Below are positions 13,132 through 26,300 of a stretch of DNA of 64,000 nucleotides, one piece after another. Source of the stretch: Clavelina lepadiformis (taxonomy: Eukaryota; Chordata; Ascidiacea; Aplousobranchia; Clavelinidae); NCBI RefSeq assembly GCF_947623445.1, contig NC_135248.1:3472977-3536976 (forward strand). The letters run 5' to 3'. The notes under the pieces were generated by a model. The model saw only the letters and a program-made list of their open reading frames with translations. It was not told the DNA's origin and did no database searches. The first letter of the stretch is position 1, and every line of letters starts with the position of its first letter. The position numbers were made by a program, and so were the translations under genes.

Positions 13132-13590
13132 TGTAACTGAATGTAATTCCCATTGCCAACGTTTTGTGTTCTTCGTTCGCACGTTTTGAAATGTTCGTGT
13201 ATTTTGTGTCGAGTATTTCCGTTCACACCGCTCTACGCTGTTATAAGCTCAAACTTCTGTGCGAGTGAGCTCAGACAGAGAGAAACAGAATCGTACAAAC
13301 GTACTACGTTATTCGCGTAAATTGTAATTCGTTAGACTTGTTTAAAATGGTGAATGTTAAGTTTGTGTTTGTATTATACTCGGAATCTGTACAGTTCCTA
13401 CAATAAAGGATTGCTTCTGATAAACGGTATCTGTTAATCGTAAGAACTTGCGGTTAGTAGACGTAAGGTTAGAGCATTCTAACCGCACGCAACCACGGAG
13501 TCAGATCATTAATTCGGCAGGTAAATTAAGTCCGAATAACATAAGTTAAGACAAGCAGTGACCTCTGCATTTTGGTGACCCCGACGTGAT
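13132..13590 (+). mobile_element. LTR-like sequence with primer-binding site
   Basis: A candidate LTR runs from TGTAAC (13132) to CA (13569) and contains AATAAA at 13402-13407. Three bases later comes TGGTGACCCCGACGTGAT (13573-13590), which complements a tRNA 3' end (..CCA) and resembles the primer-binding region of BEL/Pao and Gypsy elements. No gag, pol or second LTR was found, so this is a 5' fragment. The primer-binding site is the firm part; the LTR start is a guess. Confidence 0.5.
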
Positions 13591-13817
13591 TGTACAGTTG
13601 ATTGTAGGGTGGGTGTGCGTGTCTTAACTGCAATGCGATGTAACATCGCTAATTTCAAAAGTCAAGAGCAGCTGACATGCCAGGCGTGTTACAAGATGCG
13701 TGTTGCTTGTGGGTCTGTCAAGTTGTTGATTGAAACGAATTATATCAACTGCATTGTTTTGTGCATTGATCACGTGATGAAGGAAAAGAAACTAATATCT
13801 ACTCAGTCCAAAAAATT

Positions 13818-14375
13818 GAGAAAGCACCTAACTTCTAGGCAACTAATAAGAATAGAGGAAGCAAGTAATTGCAAGGCAAGTAGGGAATGCACCTAATTTC
13901 TGGACAAGTCCTAAGGATAGGGAATGCACCTAATTGCTAGGCAAGTCCTAAAAACAGGGAAAGCACCTACTTTCTAGACAAGTCTTAAAGATAGGGAAAG
14001 CCCCTAATTTCTAGACAAGTCCTAAAAACAGGGAATTCCCCTAATTTTACGACAAGTCCGAAACGTAGGGAAAGCACCTAATTTCTAGACAAATCCGAAG
14101 GATAGGGAATGCACCTAATTGCAAGGCAACTGCTGAAAGTAGGGAATTCTCCTAAATTCAAGACAAGTCCTAAACGTAGGGAAAGCACCTAATTTCTAGA
14201 CAAGTCCTAAACGTAGGGAAAGCACCTAATTTCAAGTCATGACCTAAGGATAGGAAATGCACCTAATTGCAAGGAACATCCTAAAAGTAGGGAATACACC
14301 TAATTTCTAGACAAGTATTAAGAATAGGGAAAGCACCTAATTTCAACACAAGTCCTATTAATAGAGAAACTCCCA
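13818..14375. repeat. 37-bp minisatellite, about 15 units
   Basis: Units run AGGGAAAGCACCTAATTTCT followed by AGACAAGTCCTAAAAAC or close variants. Ends vary between aaaaac, aaggat and aaacgt, and some units repeat the same variant, suggesting local unit-by-unit expansion. It lies downstream of the LTR-like primer-binding site. No protein frame persists through it. Confidence 0.85.
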
Positions 14376-15308
14376 TGGGGAACCCCAGTCGATCACGTGA
14401 CAGAAGTAAGAAATATCCTTGGCAAATTACCTACCATGATGTTTCTTCAAGTGTTGAGGTATTTAGGTCATGTTCAGGTGCAGTGGTATACTGTGTAAGC
14501 TAGCCTTTGTGTGGTGTTCAATTGTCAGACAATATCTATTTTGTTTTTTTTTATATCAAATTGCTCGAAAATTAGAGCTGTCCACTGAACAGATATTGGC
14601 CGATATCGGCCAAGTTACGTCCGTTGGAGGCAGTTTTTCCAAAAACTTAGGCCGCAACAAAATAACTAGTTGCAGAAAAAAAAAATTGAAATACCAATAT
14701 AAGTGATGGTATATTGAAAAGACGTCTCTCACGAACGAAGTACATAATTATTCTTCATAAAACATAATTCAAATGTGTCTAATTTTGTCACACGCTGCAA
14801 TGTGTCAGCAACAATTAAAATTGATGATTTACCATGTTTTATCAAATTAAATTTGTACCAGGCCATGTATTTTAATACCTTTTGGTGAAAGCATGAATGA
14901 CAAATACAGGCTTAAGCGTATTCGTCTGGTTCCACTAGTCTAAGAACATTCCGGGCTATGGTGATCTGTGTTTTATTTATTACATAATATATTTCGAGCA
15001 ACAAGCACAAGAAAAAAATTAATTGTGAGCAGCAGTATAGAAAGTGGGTGTAAATGTTTTACTGATTTTACAAACTAGACATGTCTTCAGCTTTAAGATT
15101 CTTTCTTCATGACATCTTGAAGCACCTATCAACAAAAAAAATCTACTGATTCAGCATATAACGTCTTTTCAGAAAATTTATCTTTCTAGTGGGGAAACTT
15201 TTTGCAAGAGTTAACTCAAAGACTATCATCCCGCCACACGAGCCCAATTATTAATGTTGTGTTTGAGCGTTATCAGATTTTTCTGTTATTTTCTTTATTT
15301 TCATTTTT
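14376..15308. other. Non-coding stretch with 18-bp palindrome
   Basis: No supported gene. A perfect palindrome, TTGGCCGATATCGGCCAA, lies at 14596-14613 in a context like the ends of some DNA transposons, but I cannot find a matching far end. Recurs at 29492-30424. Confidence 0.4.
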
Positions 15309-15668
15309 TTAATTGTGGTTTTCCCTGAATCTGAGTCTGTTCATCATGATTAAAGCTTTATTCACACCTTGCTTTAGTGCAATACTACGGTGGAACAGCT
15401 GGGTATCAAACACGAGTTGCATCATCGTCAGCCCAGGACTCAACAAAATGGACATTTTAAATGCTGCATACTAAACAGTACAAGATATGCAAAAAATTTG
15501 GAAGAGCAAACAAGTGTGCTTTGAAGGCGTGTACCTTTTTAATGCTCTGTTGGCCTCCACAAGAGGGCAGAGATTATCGAATGCTGTCTTTTTGAGAATA
15601 TCTTCCCCATTCACTGATGAACTTAAACTGGAAACAAAGTGAAATCTTGCGGCGGTTGTAAGATTAAT
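15309..15668 (-). CDS. Possible two-exon end of an unidentified gene
   Basis: On the minus strand, exon 15535-15668 has a good acceptor (TTTGCAG), a GTACAC donor and one open frame that includes NGEDILKKTAFDNLCPLVEA. It leaves phase 2. The next open exon, 15309-15438, fits that phase and ends in TAA with LFHRSIALKQGVNKALIMMN. I could not link an upstream exon: the candidate near 15.75 kb has the wrong phase. Family unknown. An AATAAA inside the last exon weakens the second half of the model. Confidence 0.3.
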
Positions 15669-17281
15669 CTGCAAACAATAAAATGAAAGTCATTAGAACT
15701 TTAGAAGTTGTTGGCTCACAACAGAAAAGTACATGTTCTTACATCGAAAAAAGGACACTGTGTCATTCTTCAACAAACGTTTTGGGGTGACGTGACTGAA
15801 AGTGTTGAGATGTAAAGAAATGTAGGTTTAATTGAAAAGAATTCCAGCCAACTAAAACTACAAATTTATCAATTATTATGAACAAAACAACGACATAGAA
15901 AGTTCACTCTTTATAAAATTGCATAAATCTTCCAGTCTCTCCAATGGACGAAATAATACTTCCCAAAGTATGCACATTTTAAAAACAGTTCAAAGTGAAA
16001 TTAAGCTATATAATTGAAAGCTGCGTGAAGAAAGTCTTTTACTGAATATTTCGCTGGCTTAGTTTTATACAGCACTCAACCTATTGACAGTTTTACATTA
16101 AAAAAACGATAGAGTTGGGGAAGCACATCTGTTTTACTTGTAGGATAACTCTGTTCGGAAACAAGACTCTGACAATAATTTCTTCATATCGAGAAATTAA
16201 TTAAAATTTTGGAATTTTTTCGCTGCTTATCTGTGACCAATGCTTTTTCTTCATATCCACTCCTAAAAAAACATGGCACATGTATAAATACCAGACCATA
16301 GAACATTTACATCATGTACGACACCAACAAATGCTTGCTTAAATAAAAACTAAACTTTCATGTTTCAAGTCTACAAACATCTTTCAAACATCACTATAAG
16401 TCACATTTGTTGTTTATTTGTGATTTGGTATGCTTAGAAGTATGGTGTGTTTTCAATCTCAGTACAGTATACAGTAGGCCTCGCATATGACATATAACAG
16501 CTTATATCAGATAAAAAATCTGATTCAGATGGTTTTCTATTTTTTTTAATGCATTCAACTTTGCTGCTAACAGATCCGTTATTGTATATAACGCATAACT
16601 CCTACAGTACATTCTACAGTCCCTTTGAGACATAATATAAAATACCTTTGATATAATAGATCCATTAACTTTGCAGAGAAATTGATTGTTGACACTTGAC
16701 AGTATGATTGCTAACTTACTGCTAAATATAAGATGGTGTTTCTAAAAGCAAGTGATGGTATCCTGGCACAGAGCCTGCAGTTGTTGTGATACCTATTCAA
16801 CAGCGTGAATTCATACGCAGTACCTATGTGATGCCGATAAAATCAAAGCTTGCATTTTTTCACTTCTGTTATATTGTCCATTGCAGTGTAGTGTTTGTCG
16901 ATATGGCGAAAAGGTAAAGCAGATTACACAAAAAAAAGTTTAAAGTTTGAAGATAATCCCAATTTCAATAAAACAATGGTTTCAATTTTTTGTTGTTTTT
17001 AAAAGAATATGTGTCGTTTTTAATAGTGTCTACACCATCGTATCTATTGATCATTTAAGACTTGCTTCATTAATATCATGTATCATTTACCTCAACATGT
17101 TTTTATAACATTGGGGAAAAACAGTTTTAAAAAACTGTTTTTTATAAATAAAGTTCAGTGAAAACCGGTTTTCAAAATTCCAATTATTTAGCAGCCCTAC
17201 TACATACGGTGAAATAGTCATTTCGAAATTAGGTTAATGTTCACTATGCTGCTCATCGATTTGTGTGGCTACCTTTTAAGA
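15669..17281. other. Non-coding stretch
   Basis: AT-rich and without a supported gene. The end near 17.13-17.21 kb (short complementary runs, then AGCAGCCCTA) resembles a DNA-transposon terminus, but no partner end was found. Recurs at 30785-32397. Confidence 0.35.
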
Positions 17282-17735
17282 CCGGACTGCAGAGTATGGC
17301 AAGAGCACACCCGAGAATTTTTTTAAAAGGAATAGCACACCAGGGCAAACTGGTGTCTCCAAAAATATGGGAAACATTGATTTTTCCCCGATTTCTATCG
17401 AATAGGACCGCACAAACACCGGGCAGCCTTCAGCAATGGGTCGTAGTGTACACCAGCTACTTCCTTGCACACCGATATTTTGCAAAGAAGTAGCTGGTGT
17501 GCACGGCGACCCGTCACCGAAGGCTGCCCGGTGTTTGTGCAGGCAAAGATGTGGCCCTTTACATTAAAAATTGGGGAGAATAATCAGTGTTTCCCGTTTT
17601 TTAAACACCAATTTTTCAGTACAAATCAAAGCAAAACTTAGTGTCTCCTTTTTTGGAAACACTATTTTGTCCTGGTATGCAATGCCGTTTCGTAAAAATT
17701 CTCAGGTTGGTTCTTGCCATACTCTGCAGTCTGGT
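17282..17735. repeat. Foldback element, about 200-bp inverted arms
   Basis: The left arm begins CCGGACTGCAGAGTATGGCA and the right arm ends with the reverse complement of CCAGACTGCAGAGTATGGCA. The arms pair with mismatches inward to a nearly exact core around GAAGTAGCTGGTGT (near 17450-17500) with a short loop. No transposase frame. The open frames here on both strands follow from the symmetry. Confidence 0.75.
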
Positions 17736-17740
17736 TTTCG

Positions 17741-18375
17741 GATCTATTACAGAAGTGCACGACCATCAGGTGACATCACAATTCGAGTAGCTGAGTTCCC
17801 AAACTGCATTTTTGTTGATATTGGGGAATAAATTCCCCGCGCAAAGCGATTGGATTCCAGCCGCACTAGTGCAGACTACTGTGCATCTTGCCCGCATTTA
17901 CCGGTACCAAATGTGCCGCTTTGGTTTTTTAATTCCGTTTCTGATGCTACTCAACTGGAACTTCAGGAAATACAGTTAAAGAGTAGCCTAAAAAAATGTA
18001 TCGGATGTGTACTAAGTCGTATCTGCGCAATTTTGTTCCGAAACTGAAATTGGGCAACTGGAAATTACAAAAGTACGAAATTTATATCTGCCGCACAGTA
18101 TGCAAAGAATGCAGTCTGACCAGACTGCAGAGTTTGGCATAGGTGCACTCAATACTGTTTTTTATGAGCTTCAGTGCTGCACTTTAGGTGCACTATTTTG
18201 CACTTAATGACTTGGAAAAAGCTTCTGTGCACTCAATTACAGAATCATAAACTAATGCAGTCTGGGTGCAACGCATGCAAGAATGCAATGCACAACTACA
18301 GGACACCTTTGTAAGCTAGATCCCAGCTACTCAAATTGTGACGTCATCTGGTTGCGCACTTGTTTACTAGATTCC
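17741..18375. repeat. Second inverted-repeat element beside the foldback
   Basis: Arms at about 17741-17800 and 18318-18375 are imperfect reverse complements sharing the block TCACAATT(C/T)GAGTAGCTG. Between them, near 18115-18150, the GACTGCAGAGT terminal motif of the neighbouring foldback appears again. This suggests nested insertions or one composite element. Recurs at 32857-33491. Confidence 0.55.
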
Positions 18376-19551
18376 AAAAATTATTATCATCAAAAAGCGC
18401 GGGTTATGCTTGTTCATATCGGGAGGCCTAGGGCCTAGGCTATACTATATTACCTTTTTCATTTTCCAATATCCTATCACAACGTGCACTTCAACAACTC
18501 AAACCTCACCATAATGACAAGGAAACATGACCCACGCTGCTCGCAAATATATTTTGAGAGAGCGAAACAGGTTATTTAGTATAAACAGTAAAATATTTCG
18601 TCAAGTGAAAATATTGCCGCATAAAAACTATACCACCGACCAAACTTGTCGAAAACACCTGCAAATGTTTTCGAAAACGGTTAGTAAACTTGGTTGAACT
18701 CGTTCAGTTGAAGCTTCTAATAGTTCAGATTCAAATGCATCGCCAAATTTCAGTTAAGCGTTTATTCGGTGGCGCTATAGCTATAGCATAAAAATTAATA
18801 TTATTTAGATATAAATACTTTAATTCAGATATATATTTAATTGAATTTGTTCATAGTTATAAACATATTTTCGCCGATTGCTTGTAGACAATTTAGAAAT
18901 CTGTTTCTCACAAAATATAAATTAGGTTACTTCGCGGCAGCTGTTAAACTGCTTTGCTGTTGGGCAATAAAGCGTTGTTATTGCTGACTATACCTTGGCA
19001 AAGGCTCGATGATTCAGCTGATTAAAAATCTTTTCGAATTAAAAGGGACTTGACTTATCTTATCAATTTCAGCCAATATTAACTAGTTGTTTGACCTCGC
19101 AAGCACTTGTTCTATGAAATAGTTGTCATGGATATTTGGTATTGCGTGTGATGTCATTAACTTTATGGGTGCGACGTATTGCTTGACAGCAAATATATGA
19201 ATTTGTAACATAATAGCGCAAATTCGAATAACATACGCGCAAATTTTGATATGTTGCGATATTGTAATGCACTTTGCCGATGAATTAAAAAGTGTGTTGG
19301 CAAGAGGCAGCAGCAAATGTGTTTAAGCTTTCAAGATATCAACCATGATCGGTATTACAATTCCTAATACTTTCACTTTCGGGGCATAAATTTACTGTGT
19401 CAATTGCCTAATGAACATGCAATATTGAAACAATATGGCCAGTGTGGAGACTATAAGTAATAAAAATACAGTTATTCACACTGTCCTATACAGAACTACA
19501 GCGGGCCAAAGCGGCAAAGACGTTGTCCCGGTTTTGTAGGGTATTATAGTA
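18376..19551. other. Non-coding end of duplication unit
   Basis: No supported gene or element. Its right end meets copy 2 of the ectodysplasin intron sequence at 19551/19552. Recurs at 33492-34667. Confidence 0.45.
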
Positions 19552-19914
19552 CTGTAGTTACGTGGAAACCTTGGTCGCTTCTCTTTTGCAGCATTGCAAT
19601 GGAAAGAATACTAAACAGAAGTGTTTTTGTAGTTTACTTGCCCCACACCCTCTACGGCTAAGATGTGTTGTTTTGTGTGAATTAATTTTATTACGTGTAG
19701 TATGGCTGACCGCTTGATGATTTAGTATAAAGTAGGTTTCCTATGAGCACCTGCAAAAGTGTCAGATAACACCATAGCAAAGCGTACTCGGCTGGTATCA
19801 ATAATCTGTCAAGTGTAATACCTCTTACTTGCACCAAACCATAAACACTCGCTTGTGATTTTGGCAGAAGTTGGTAAAACCATTTCACCAGATAAAATAT
19901 TTTGTCTTTTAAAG

Positions 19915-20908
19915 CTGCTGACGGTGGACAAGAGCCCGGCATACCTGAGCCACGAGGTGAAGGTGAACGAAGAAACTTTTCTGAGATGTAAGCGCGTAAA
20001 TAGCAAAAGCACTTGTTTTACATCAGGTAAGGAACGATTTTTATTATCTCTTTGTATTAGTCCTATTCGACCACATCTGCCGTACAGCGAAATGCTTTGT
20101 TTGAGTTGCCTGATTTTTTATAGCAAGGGCACGCTGTTGTATTACGTGTGTAAAGTCAATTTCTTTTTCCAAGTAACTGTTAAGTCATTGGTAAGACGTA
20201 GTTCGAGCATTGCAAAATTCAAAAAGACGTTCTTTCGGAAAACTTGTTTAAACAGTTACGTGCGTTAACTGGCGGTTGTGTGCGCACCTATAAAATCGAT
20301 GGCGATTATTTATGAAAGAGATTTTAATTAACTGAAAAGAACAAACAAAAAAATGTGCTGAACTACAGAAATTCCTTAAGACGTTCGCGGTTTGCACCTA
20401 AGTGTTGTTTGCAAATCAGCACTTTACGACTTCAGCTTTATGAATTATTAGCCGAGAAAACTGGAAATTTTCTGTTTTTTAGTTTTTAGCTTTGTCAAAG
20501 CAAATAAATCTTTCTCGAAACTTTACGGTTGAGGTTAAAGCTTACGCATCAGGTTTTATTGGGATCTCCTAAATGTCAAATATCATTTATGAATATGAAA
20601 GCGTCTTGTCACGAGGGGTTTATTGTACTATACCTGGCCTGGTCTTCGATTTATCACCATTTCCGCCCCTTGACGTGTCTTAAGACACGCGATGAAATAT
20701 TTGTTTGACTATTTCAAGGAAAATTTACGAGTAGTTTTACTTGTTTAACAGTAACCTACATTTCATTGCAGGCGTTCGCAAGCTAAATGCATACGACAAC
20801 GTATACATATCCACTACGTACCCATCTACACGAGTTGATATGTTTCGAGACGTTTCATTTTTCGGTTTGGTTCTGTGGGCTCCTGGTCGGTCAAGAGATG
20901 AATTATAG
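19915..20908 (+). pseudogene. Orphan last two exons of the ectodysplasin-like gene
   Basis: Exons 19915-20026 and 20772-20908 are identical to the terminal TNF exons at 4799-4910 and 5656-5792. No copy of exons 1-6 precedes them, so alone they encode only the C-terminal part of the TNF domain. They could be spliced from the intact upstream gene as alternative last exons, but the protein would be unchanged. If the duplication is an assembly error, they do not exist. Confidence 0.85.
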
Positions 20909-22472
20909 TTTGTTTAATAAACGTTGTGCCTTCTTTTTCCAGGCCTTGCTTGTATATCTCATTTTATTTTCAAGTCGCTTCCTACAAAACGTTGGTGCTG
21001 AAATTTGCGTGACCTTTTCAATCATAAATCGTGTCTTACGTCACATACCGTATATAAATCATATATAACTGAACTGCCAAAACTTAACTGTCGACTACAC
21101 TTTTGCCTTAAACTTGAATGCAATTCAACTGCACTGCCAACTTTGTTGCTAGTTGATAAATCATACCTTTTGTTTTGTCTCAGCACCACCGAAATGTTTC
21201 CTAAAAGTTCTATGATGTTTTGTTGTATTTACATTGACTTTTGTCTTGCTCCGAAGGTGTTCTTTTGAAATTTCATTGAACTGTAGTAGAAACAGTAAGG
21301 TTATAGAAAGAACTGCATGCAGTATATGTAACTGAGACTGGATTTCATTGTTTTATTACGAAATAGATTGTTAGATAATTCGACAGAGTGTTTTATATTA
21401 CGGCCTGGCGATAGCAATAAGCAGTTTAGTAAACAATTTAAAAACATAACGTACTAATCACCTAGTGTGTTGCCACGTTACCAGTGCAGTTATTTGTTCC
21501 ATATATGCCCACTGTGAACGTTTTGATTCATAACTTGAACAGAAAATTTAATGCCCGTTGTATGTGTTCGACAATACTTTTATATATTGTTTGGTTAAGT
21601 GGCGTGGCTTTCTAGTAAAACAGCTGTAACTCTGTCACGTTGGTGTTTTGCAAAGTGTCTTTACAATGAAATGGCGCACTTTATAACGCATCGATTGATT
21701 CTGTTAATCTGCCATTTTTAACGCTTTTATATTTTTATAGGAAAAACACTGCCGTATTTCTTCAGTCTTAAAAGTGTTCTTTTATCCCCCGTTACTGCCA
21801 GTATTGACGCAGTCATCTATCATACAATCCACTCGTCACATTGTGTTGGCCACTGTGCTATCCAAGGCCAGTAGCATTACTGTTAAGACTTTATTTCAAA
21901 AGAATCTACATTTGGCCCTTTGTACATTTAAATGTCACAGTGATCACTATCACTGTGACCAGTTGTAAGCCTTGTCTGTGGAGCCGCTAAATTTTGCTGA
22001 AGCATGTCGCACACCAGTATAATAAACTGTTTTTTCTTGTGGATCATTACAGATTGTGGTCTTTTTTCGCTGTGTCATTGTACTTTTTTCATTTTAATCG
22101 CGTCTTGTAGCTTAATAAAATAGCACATTGTAAGCTAGAAACGCCCAAGGTGTTTTCGTCGTTCACTGTTCGTTCAGCCTCATCCGATCCAAGCTACAGC
22201 AGTTATAAAACTGGCCATTAAATTTTTACAAGGTTGTAGCTTTTACGATAAAGAAATTACCCACTTTGTAAAATGCAGCACCGACATTTTTGCAGAAAGT
22301 TTTCTGTTCCATCTTCTGGTGTTAACAACGGCTCATAGAATATGACTGCAATATATTTCACCACTTTGTGTAACGACAATTTGTATATCCTCTAATTTCT
22401 ATAGATTACAATTTCATATAGGTATTAATATTATATTTAAGAGCAGTTGTAACTTACATTCACAAAAGAATA

Positions 22473-22766
22473 CAGGCTATGAACATAAGATGTTTTCGAA
22501 GACTGCTGGGCATCTCATGCAAAGAATACATTAGTTGAAAGACGAATCACCCGAAAATGTGAGGATGTTTTGAAAAACTTCAATAGCTACGAAAGAAGAT
22601 GGAAACTACAATGGTAAGGGCATGAAGCAAAACTAACACTTGGGCTCACAAAGACAATTCTGCAAGGAACGATAACAGCAGAGGTAAACAACGAAACGTT
22701 GTGAGGGTCGAAGAAGATAGTGTTGTGAGGTGACCGCACCGAGTCAGCTATAGAATACTTTGGTTT
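22473..22766 (+). mobile_element. Degraded LINE fragment, copy 2
   Basis: Identical to 7357-7650, carried in the second duplication unit. Confidence 0.7.
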
Positions 22767-23368
22767 AAAAGCAAACTTCTTGAACAATTTATCTCACCAA
22801 TTCTTTTTTTGGTTGTCGTGTATATATAAGCCCTTTCTGTCCTTCTTCTGAAGCTTTATTTCATGGGACGATCTTATTAGACAAATGGTGAAGCTGAAAG
22901 CCAGTAAGGCGCTCAACTTACCCGTAACAAAAGCTCTACAATGGACGTGTCGACGGTTATAAAGGTTATATGTATGTAATGTTTTACTGGTACCCGCGGT
23001 GGGCGTAGAAGTGCGAAACCTAGCTAAATGATTTCTCACCTGTCATGTTCTGCAAACTTTTAAGTCGAGAATTCTGCGACATCTGAAGGAGACCAGCCGG
23101 GAATTGAATCCACAACGTCTGGTATTATGCCTGTTCCCGTTTGCCCATTGATTCATTGACCGAAATTTGCTGGGCTTGGAAGAATTATTACCATGTGATT
23201 ACAAGCCGAATTAGCGCTCATGACCAAAGTTACGCAATTTACTATCAAGCTCCAGGACTGTAAGCATGTGCGTCATGATTTTGCTATTTTTGGATGAGTT
23301 GCTTTAAATGGTGAGTTTTCAATTTCTACCTGGAACTATGGATGATTAACTGTAACGTTTGGACAAAG

Positions 23369-26300
23369 GTTTCGATTGTATCTCAAAAACGACGTTACAA
23401 ACAAGAAAGCCTTCAGCTTCCAGTAGCGGCCCTTGGAAGAAGTTATGTTTGTCGCAAGGTAACGCTCACGAGCTTCCATAATTTCAGTGAAAAAGGAAAA
23501 AAATGTTATTGTCTCATCATACAGACATAATACATGGCCTTGCGTTGGCCATAACTTGCCTTGCTTGCAGTTCAAATTAGACAAAAGCTCAAAATCGTGT
23601 ACTGTATTACTATGCTCCAAGTCTCACTACTACTGATAATACAATATTAACAACCCAGGAAAGCTTCAGTGCTGTGTTTCATGATGCACGCAGAAAGGTT
23701 CCAAAAATAACATTCGGTCTACTATAGTCAATACAGTAGTTTAGTAGTTGATGTAGTTTTCTCGGTTACTTTTGTAAGATATTGTTTGTTTCTACAAGCG
23801 TAATATCTTCCTGTACTGACTTTGGCTATGCTGACTTGTGCGCACTTTATTAACTTGAACATATAAAATGATGCGAAGAAACAAACATACTGAAACCACC
23901 GACAACGACAGTTTTAAAAAAGTATGAAGTATTTCTGCGCCATTTAACAGTTGCTTGTAGTAACCATTTCAATGCAAGTAATTTAAAATCTTTATCATAA
24001 TTCTTACACTGTTTGTCTGAATTTACTTGATAAAACATCTGAAATCTGCCGAAGATTATCTGAGTTCTTCCTGGCTTCGTCAACAATAAAGATCCCAGAT
24101 TAGCTTACAGTGAAAAATTATCAGCAACAACAAGAGACCGTGAGACCCACAAAAATTAAAAGTCCACATCGCCTACACCAATACAGATCTTAAAGGTAGA
24201 ATTCAGAGGTTAACTGGTTGTTTTGTCACATGCTTGCATTAGAAAGTGATTTATAGATATAATGACAAAAATTTTAAATTAATAAAGAAATGAAGTTGAA
24301 GTTTTTTCCACATATGACGAAACACTTTACAATTTCTTCATTCGCCTTCATTTCAGACTACACAAAAGTTGGTCTTAATAGTTTTGAGAACCTGAAAAAT
24401 GAGTTTTTTGCAGAAAGTTTGTCATACTGAATTATAACAAAATATAGCGGAAGCTTGTTGTTAACTTGAATATGAAGGCTGATTAGATTACTTAAACTTT
24501 ACCAAAGTTGGTTAAATTAGTTTAATGGTTGCAGAGGTTGGTGAAGTTGCTTCGTGTTATTCAAATTTTCGTGATAAGTGAAATTGAGTTAACAAGCTTC
24601 CACTGTATGCTTATATAAGATTTCGTCTTTGTACGTTACTTTGGATAAATTACTTTCACAGGTGAACTCTTTCCAGACTCTGGAATTGGAGCCAACACTC
24701 GTCATCAAACAAACAATTTTTCATCGTTTTACCATAAGCTTTTCTAGTGTTCTTAACCAACAACAAAAGAATAAGCCAGGTAATATGTTGTGACTATCTG
24801 TTTATATATTAATTTTTTGATTTGGCATTTATTTTTTTCTTGGTAATGGTGTAGATTAGTAAAGATTTTTTAACATGACATGTAAAAAAATAAAACCTGT
24901 CTGGGCTTGGCTTTCTGTACATTTTACAGTTATTAATTGAAATTGGTATTTAGCATCCCATTTTTTCAATTTCAGAAAACTCTCATAGTGTTGTGCCTAC
25001 ACAAGTAGTTCAGCTTACACTTTCAATGATAGCAATACCCACTCATCATGCCTCCTCGTTATTGCAAGATCTTCCGTTCCACTCAGGTCTGGTATATGAC
25101 CCCTCATATAACAGCCAACTTGCTTCTATTCTGTCTGCACTGAAGGTAGCTTATGATTGGATGTATTGCTAATTGCAACAAAGACTTGTGGTACCATACA
25201 CCTTCAGCTATACTGGAGGTGTATATACAGCTATTACTGTACATGACATTATAGGTGTTTTTGAATGTGCTATGAGTAGTGTTGTCAGCTGTTGTATCAA
25301 TAGATTCCTAGTCATCTTCAGTGCTAAATTTACGGCAAGTTACCTGCACATTTTCACATCCCAGAAAGATGTTCAAAATAATTTATAGTAAATTTAACTA
25401 TAACATTTGGAGGTTTTGTGCGAGCTGTTGTTATCACCAATGCCCATCAACACAACCTGCATTAGGTCCCCCCAAAAAAATAATTTAATTATGTTTTCTG
25501 CTGAGCTTCAGATGTATTGGTTTTTACAATGATAAATTTGTGTAAATGGTTGTGTGCAATATATTCTAGAGCGTCTGAAATGCCATTAAACACAGGTATT
25601 TAGTGCCAGTGTTTATCTTAATTTTGTAATGGACAGTAGCAAGATTTACTCAAACCAATATATTTCTGTTTTGCAGATCATGTGATGTTTTACTGAGTTA
25701 CATAACTGGTTGTGCAGCTATAATCGCTATTTTCCAATTCAAGTTTTCACAAAAAGTTATCAGGATATAGAAGAGGTAATTTTAATGCAAATATAATTTC
25801 AACTTTGATTAGATTGAACTCTTAAACGAACATTGAATCAGCTGAACAGTGGCCGGTAAAAAACATGTGATCACTCACTCAACTGGCACTTGCTAAACTA
25901 GAACATAGAGCAGGGGTGGCCAGACCTGCTTCATGCTCGAGCCGCATATAACAAATTCCAGTTTTAAAAGAGCCACAACACAAACACAATAAAAAACACG
26001 AATTTATTCACTCACAACGAAGTGTAGCTATTGATAAACATTAGTGCTGCGTGGTGATACTATGAGTCTCCACCTGGGCTTCACCAACTCTTTTTGCAAT
26101 TACAGTATTAGTATTACCATAACCAAGACTTAAAACTAGGTCAGCCCTGACGTACAGCTTCAATCTGACAGTTTACTTAACTACAGTGTACAAGTTAGCA
26201 TACTTCTGTACAATAATGTACTTTTTGGAGTGTAATTTGATTATTACTAACAATGAGTCCATTGTTACTACGTGTGATAGAACGCATTGTTTCATAATCT

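Larger units (their letters stand above)
4436..19551. repeat. 15,116-bp tandem duplication, copy 1
   Basis: Every stretch compared between 4436-19551 and 19552-34667 is identical base for base at a fixed offset of 15,116. The left boundary is inside intron 6 of the ectodysplasin-like gene: 4435 is c, while the matching base 19551 is a. The unit holds the last two ectodysplasin exons, an unidentified plus-strand gene, a possible minus-strand gene and several repeats. Zero visible divergence, transposons included, fits a very recent event or a duplicated contig end in the assembly. Confidence 0.95.

Noticed and set aside
13818..14375. Regular repeats suggestive of a CRISPR array
   Set aside because: Units are contiguous 37-bp variants with no unique spacers, in an intron-rich animal genome. 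It is a minisatellite.
15747..15799. Possible upstream exon for the minus-strand candidate at 15.5 kb
   Set aside because: Splice borders look good and one frame is open, but it ends in phase 1 and would create a stop at the next exon.
14572..17210. One large DNA transposon spanning both DNA-transposon-like ends
   Set aside because: The two ends do not match each other and no target duplication is visible.
17263..17831. Several open frames on both strands
   Set aside because: They arise from the symmetry of the foldback at 17282-17735.
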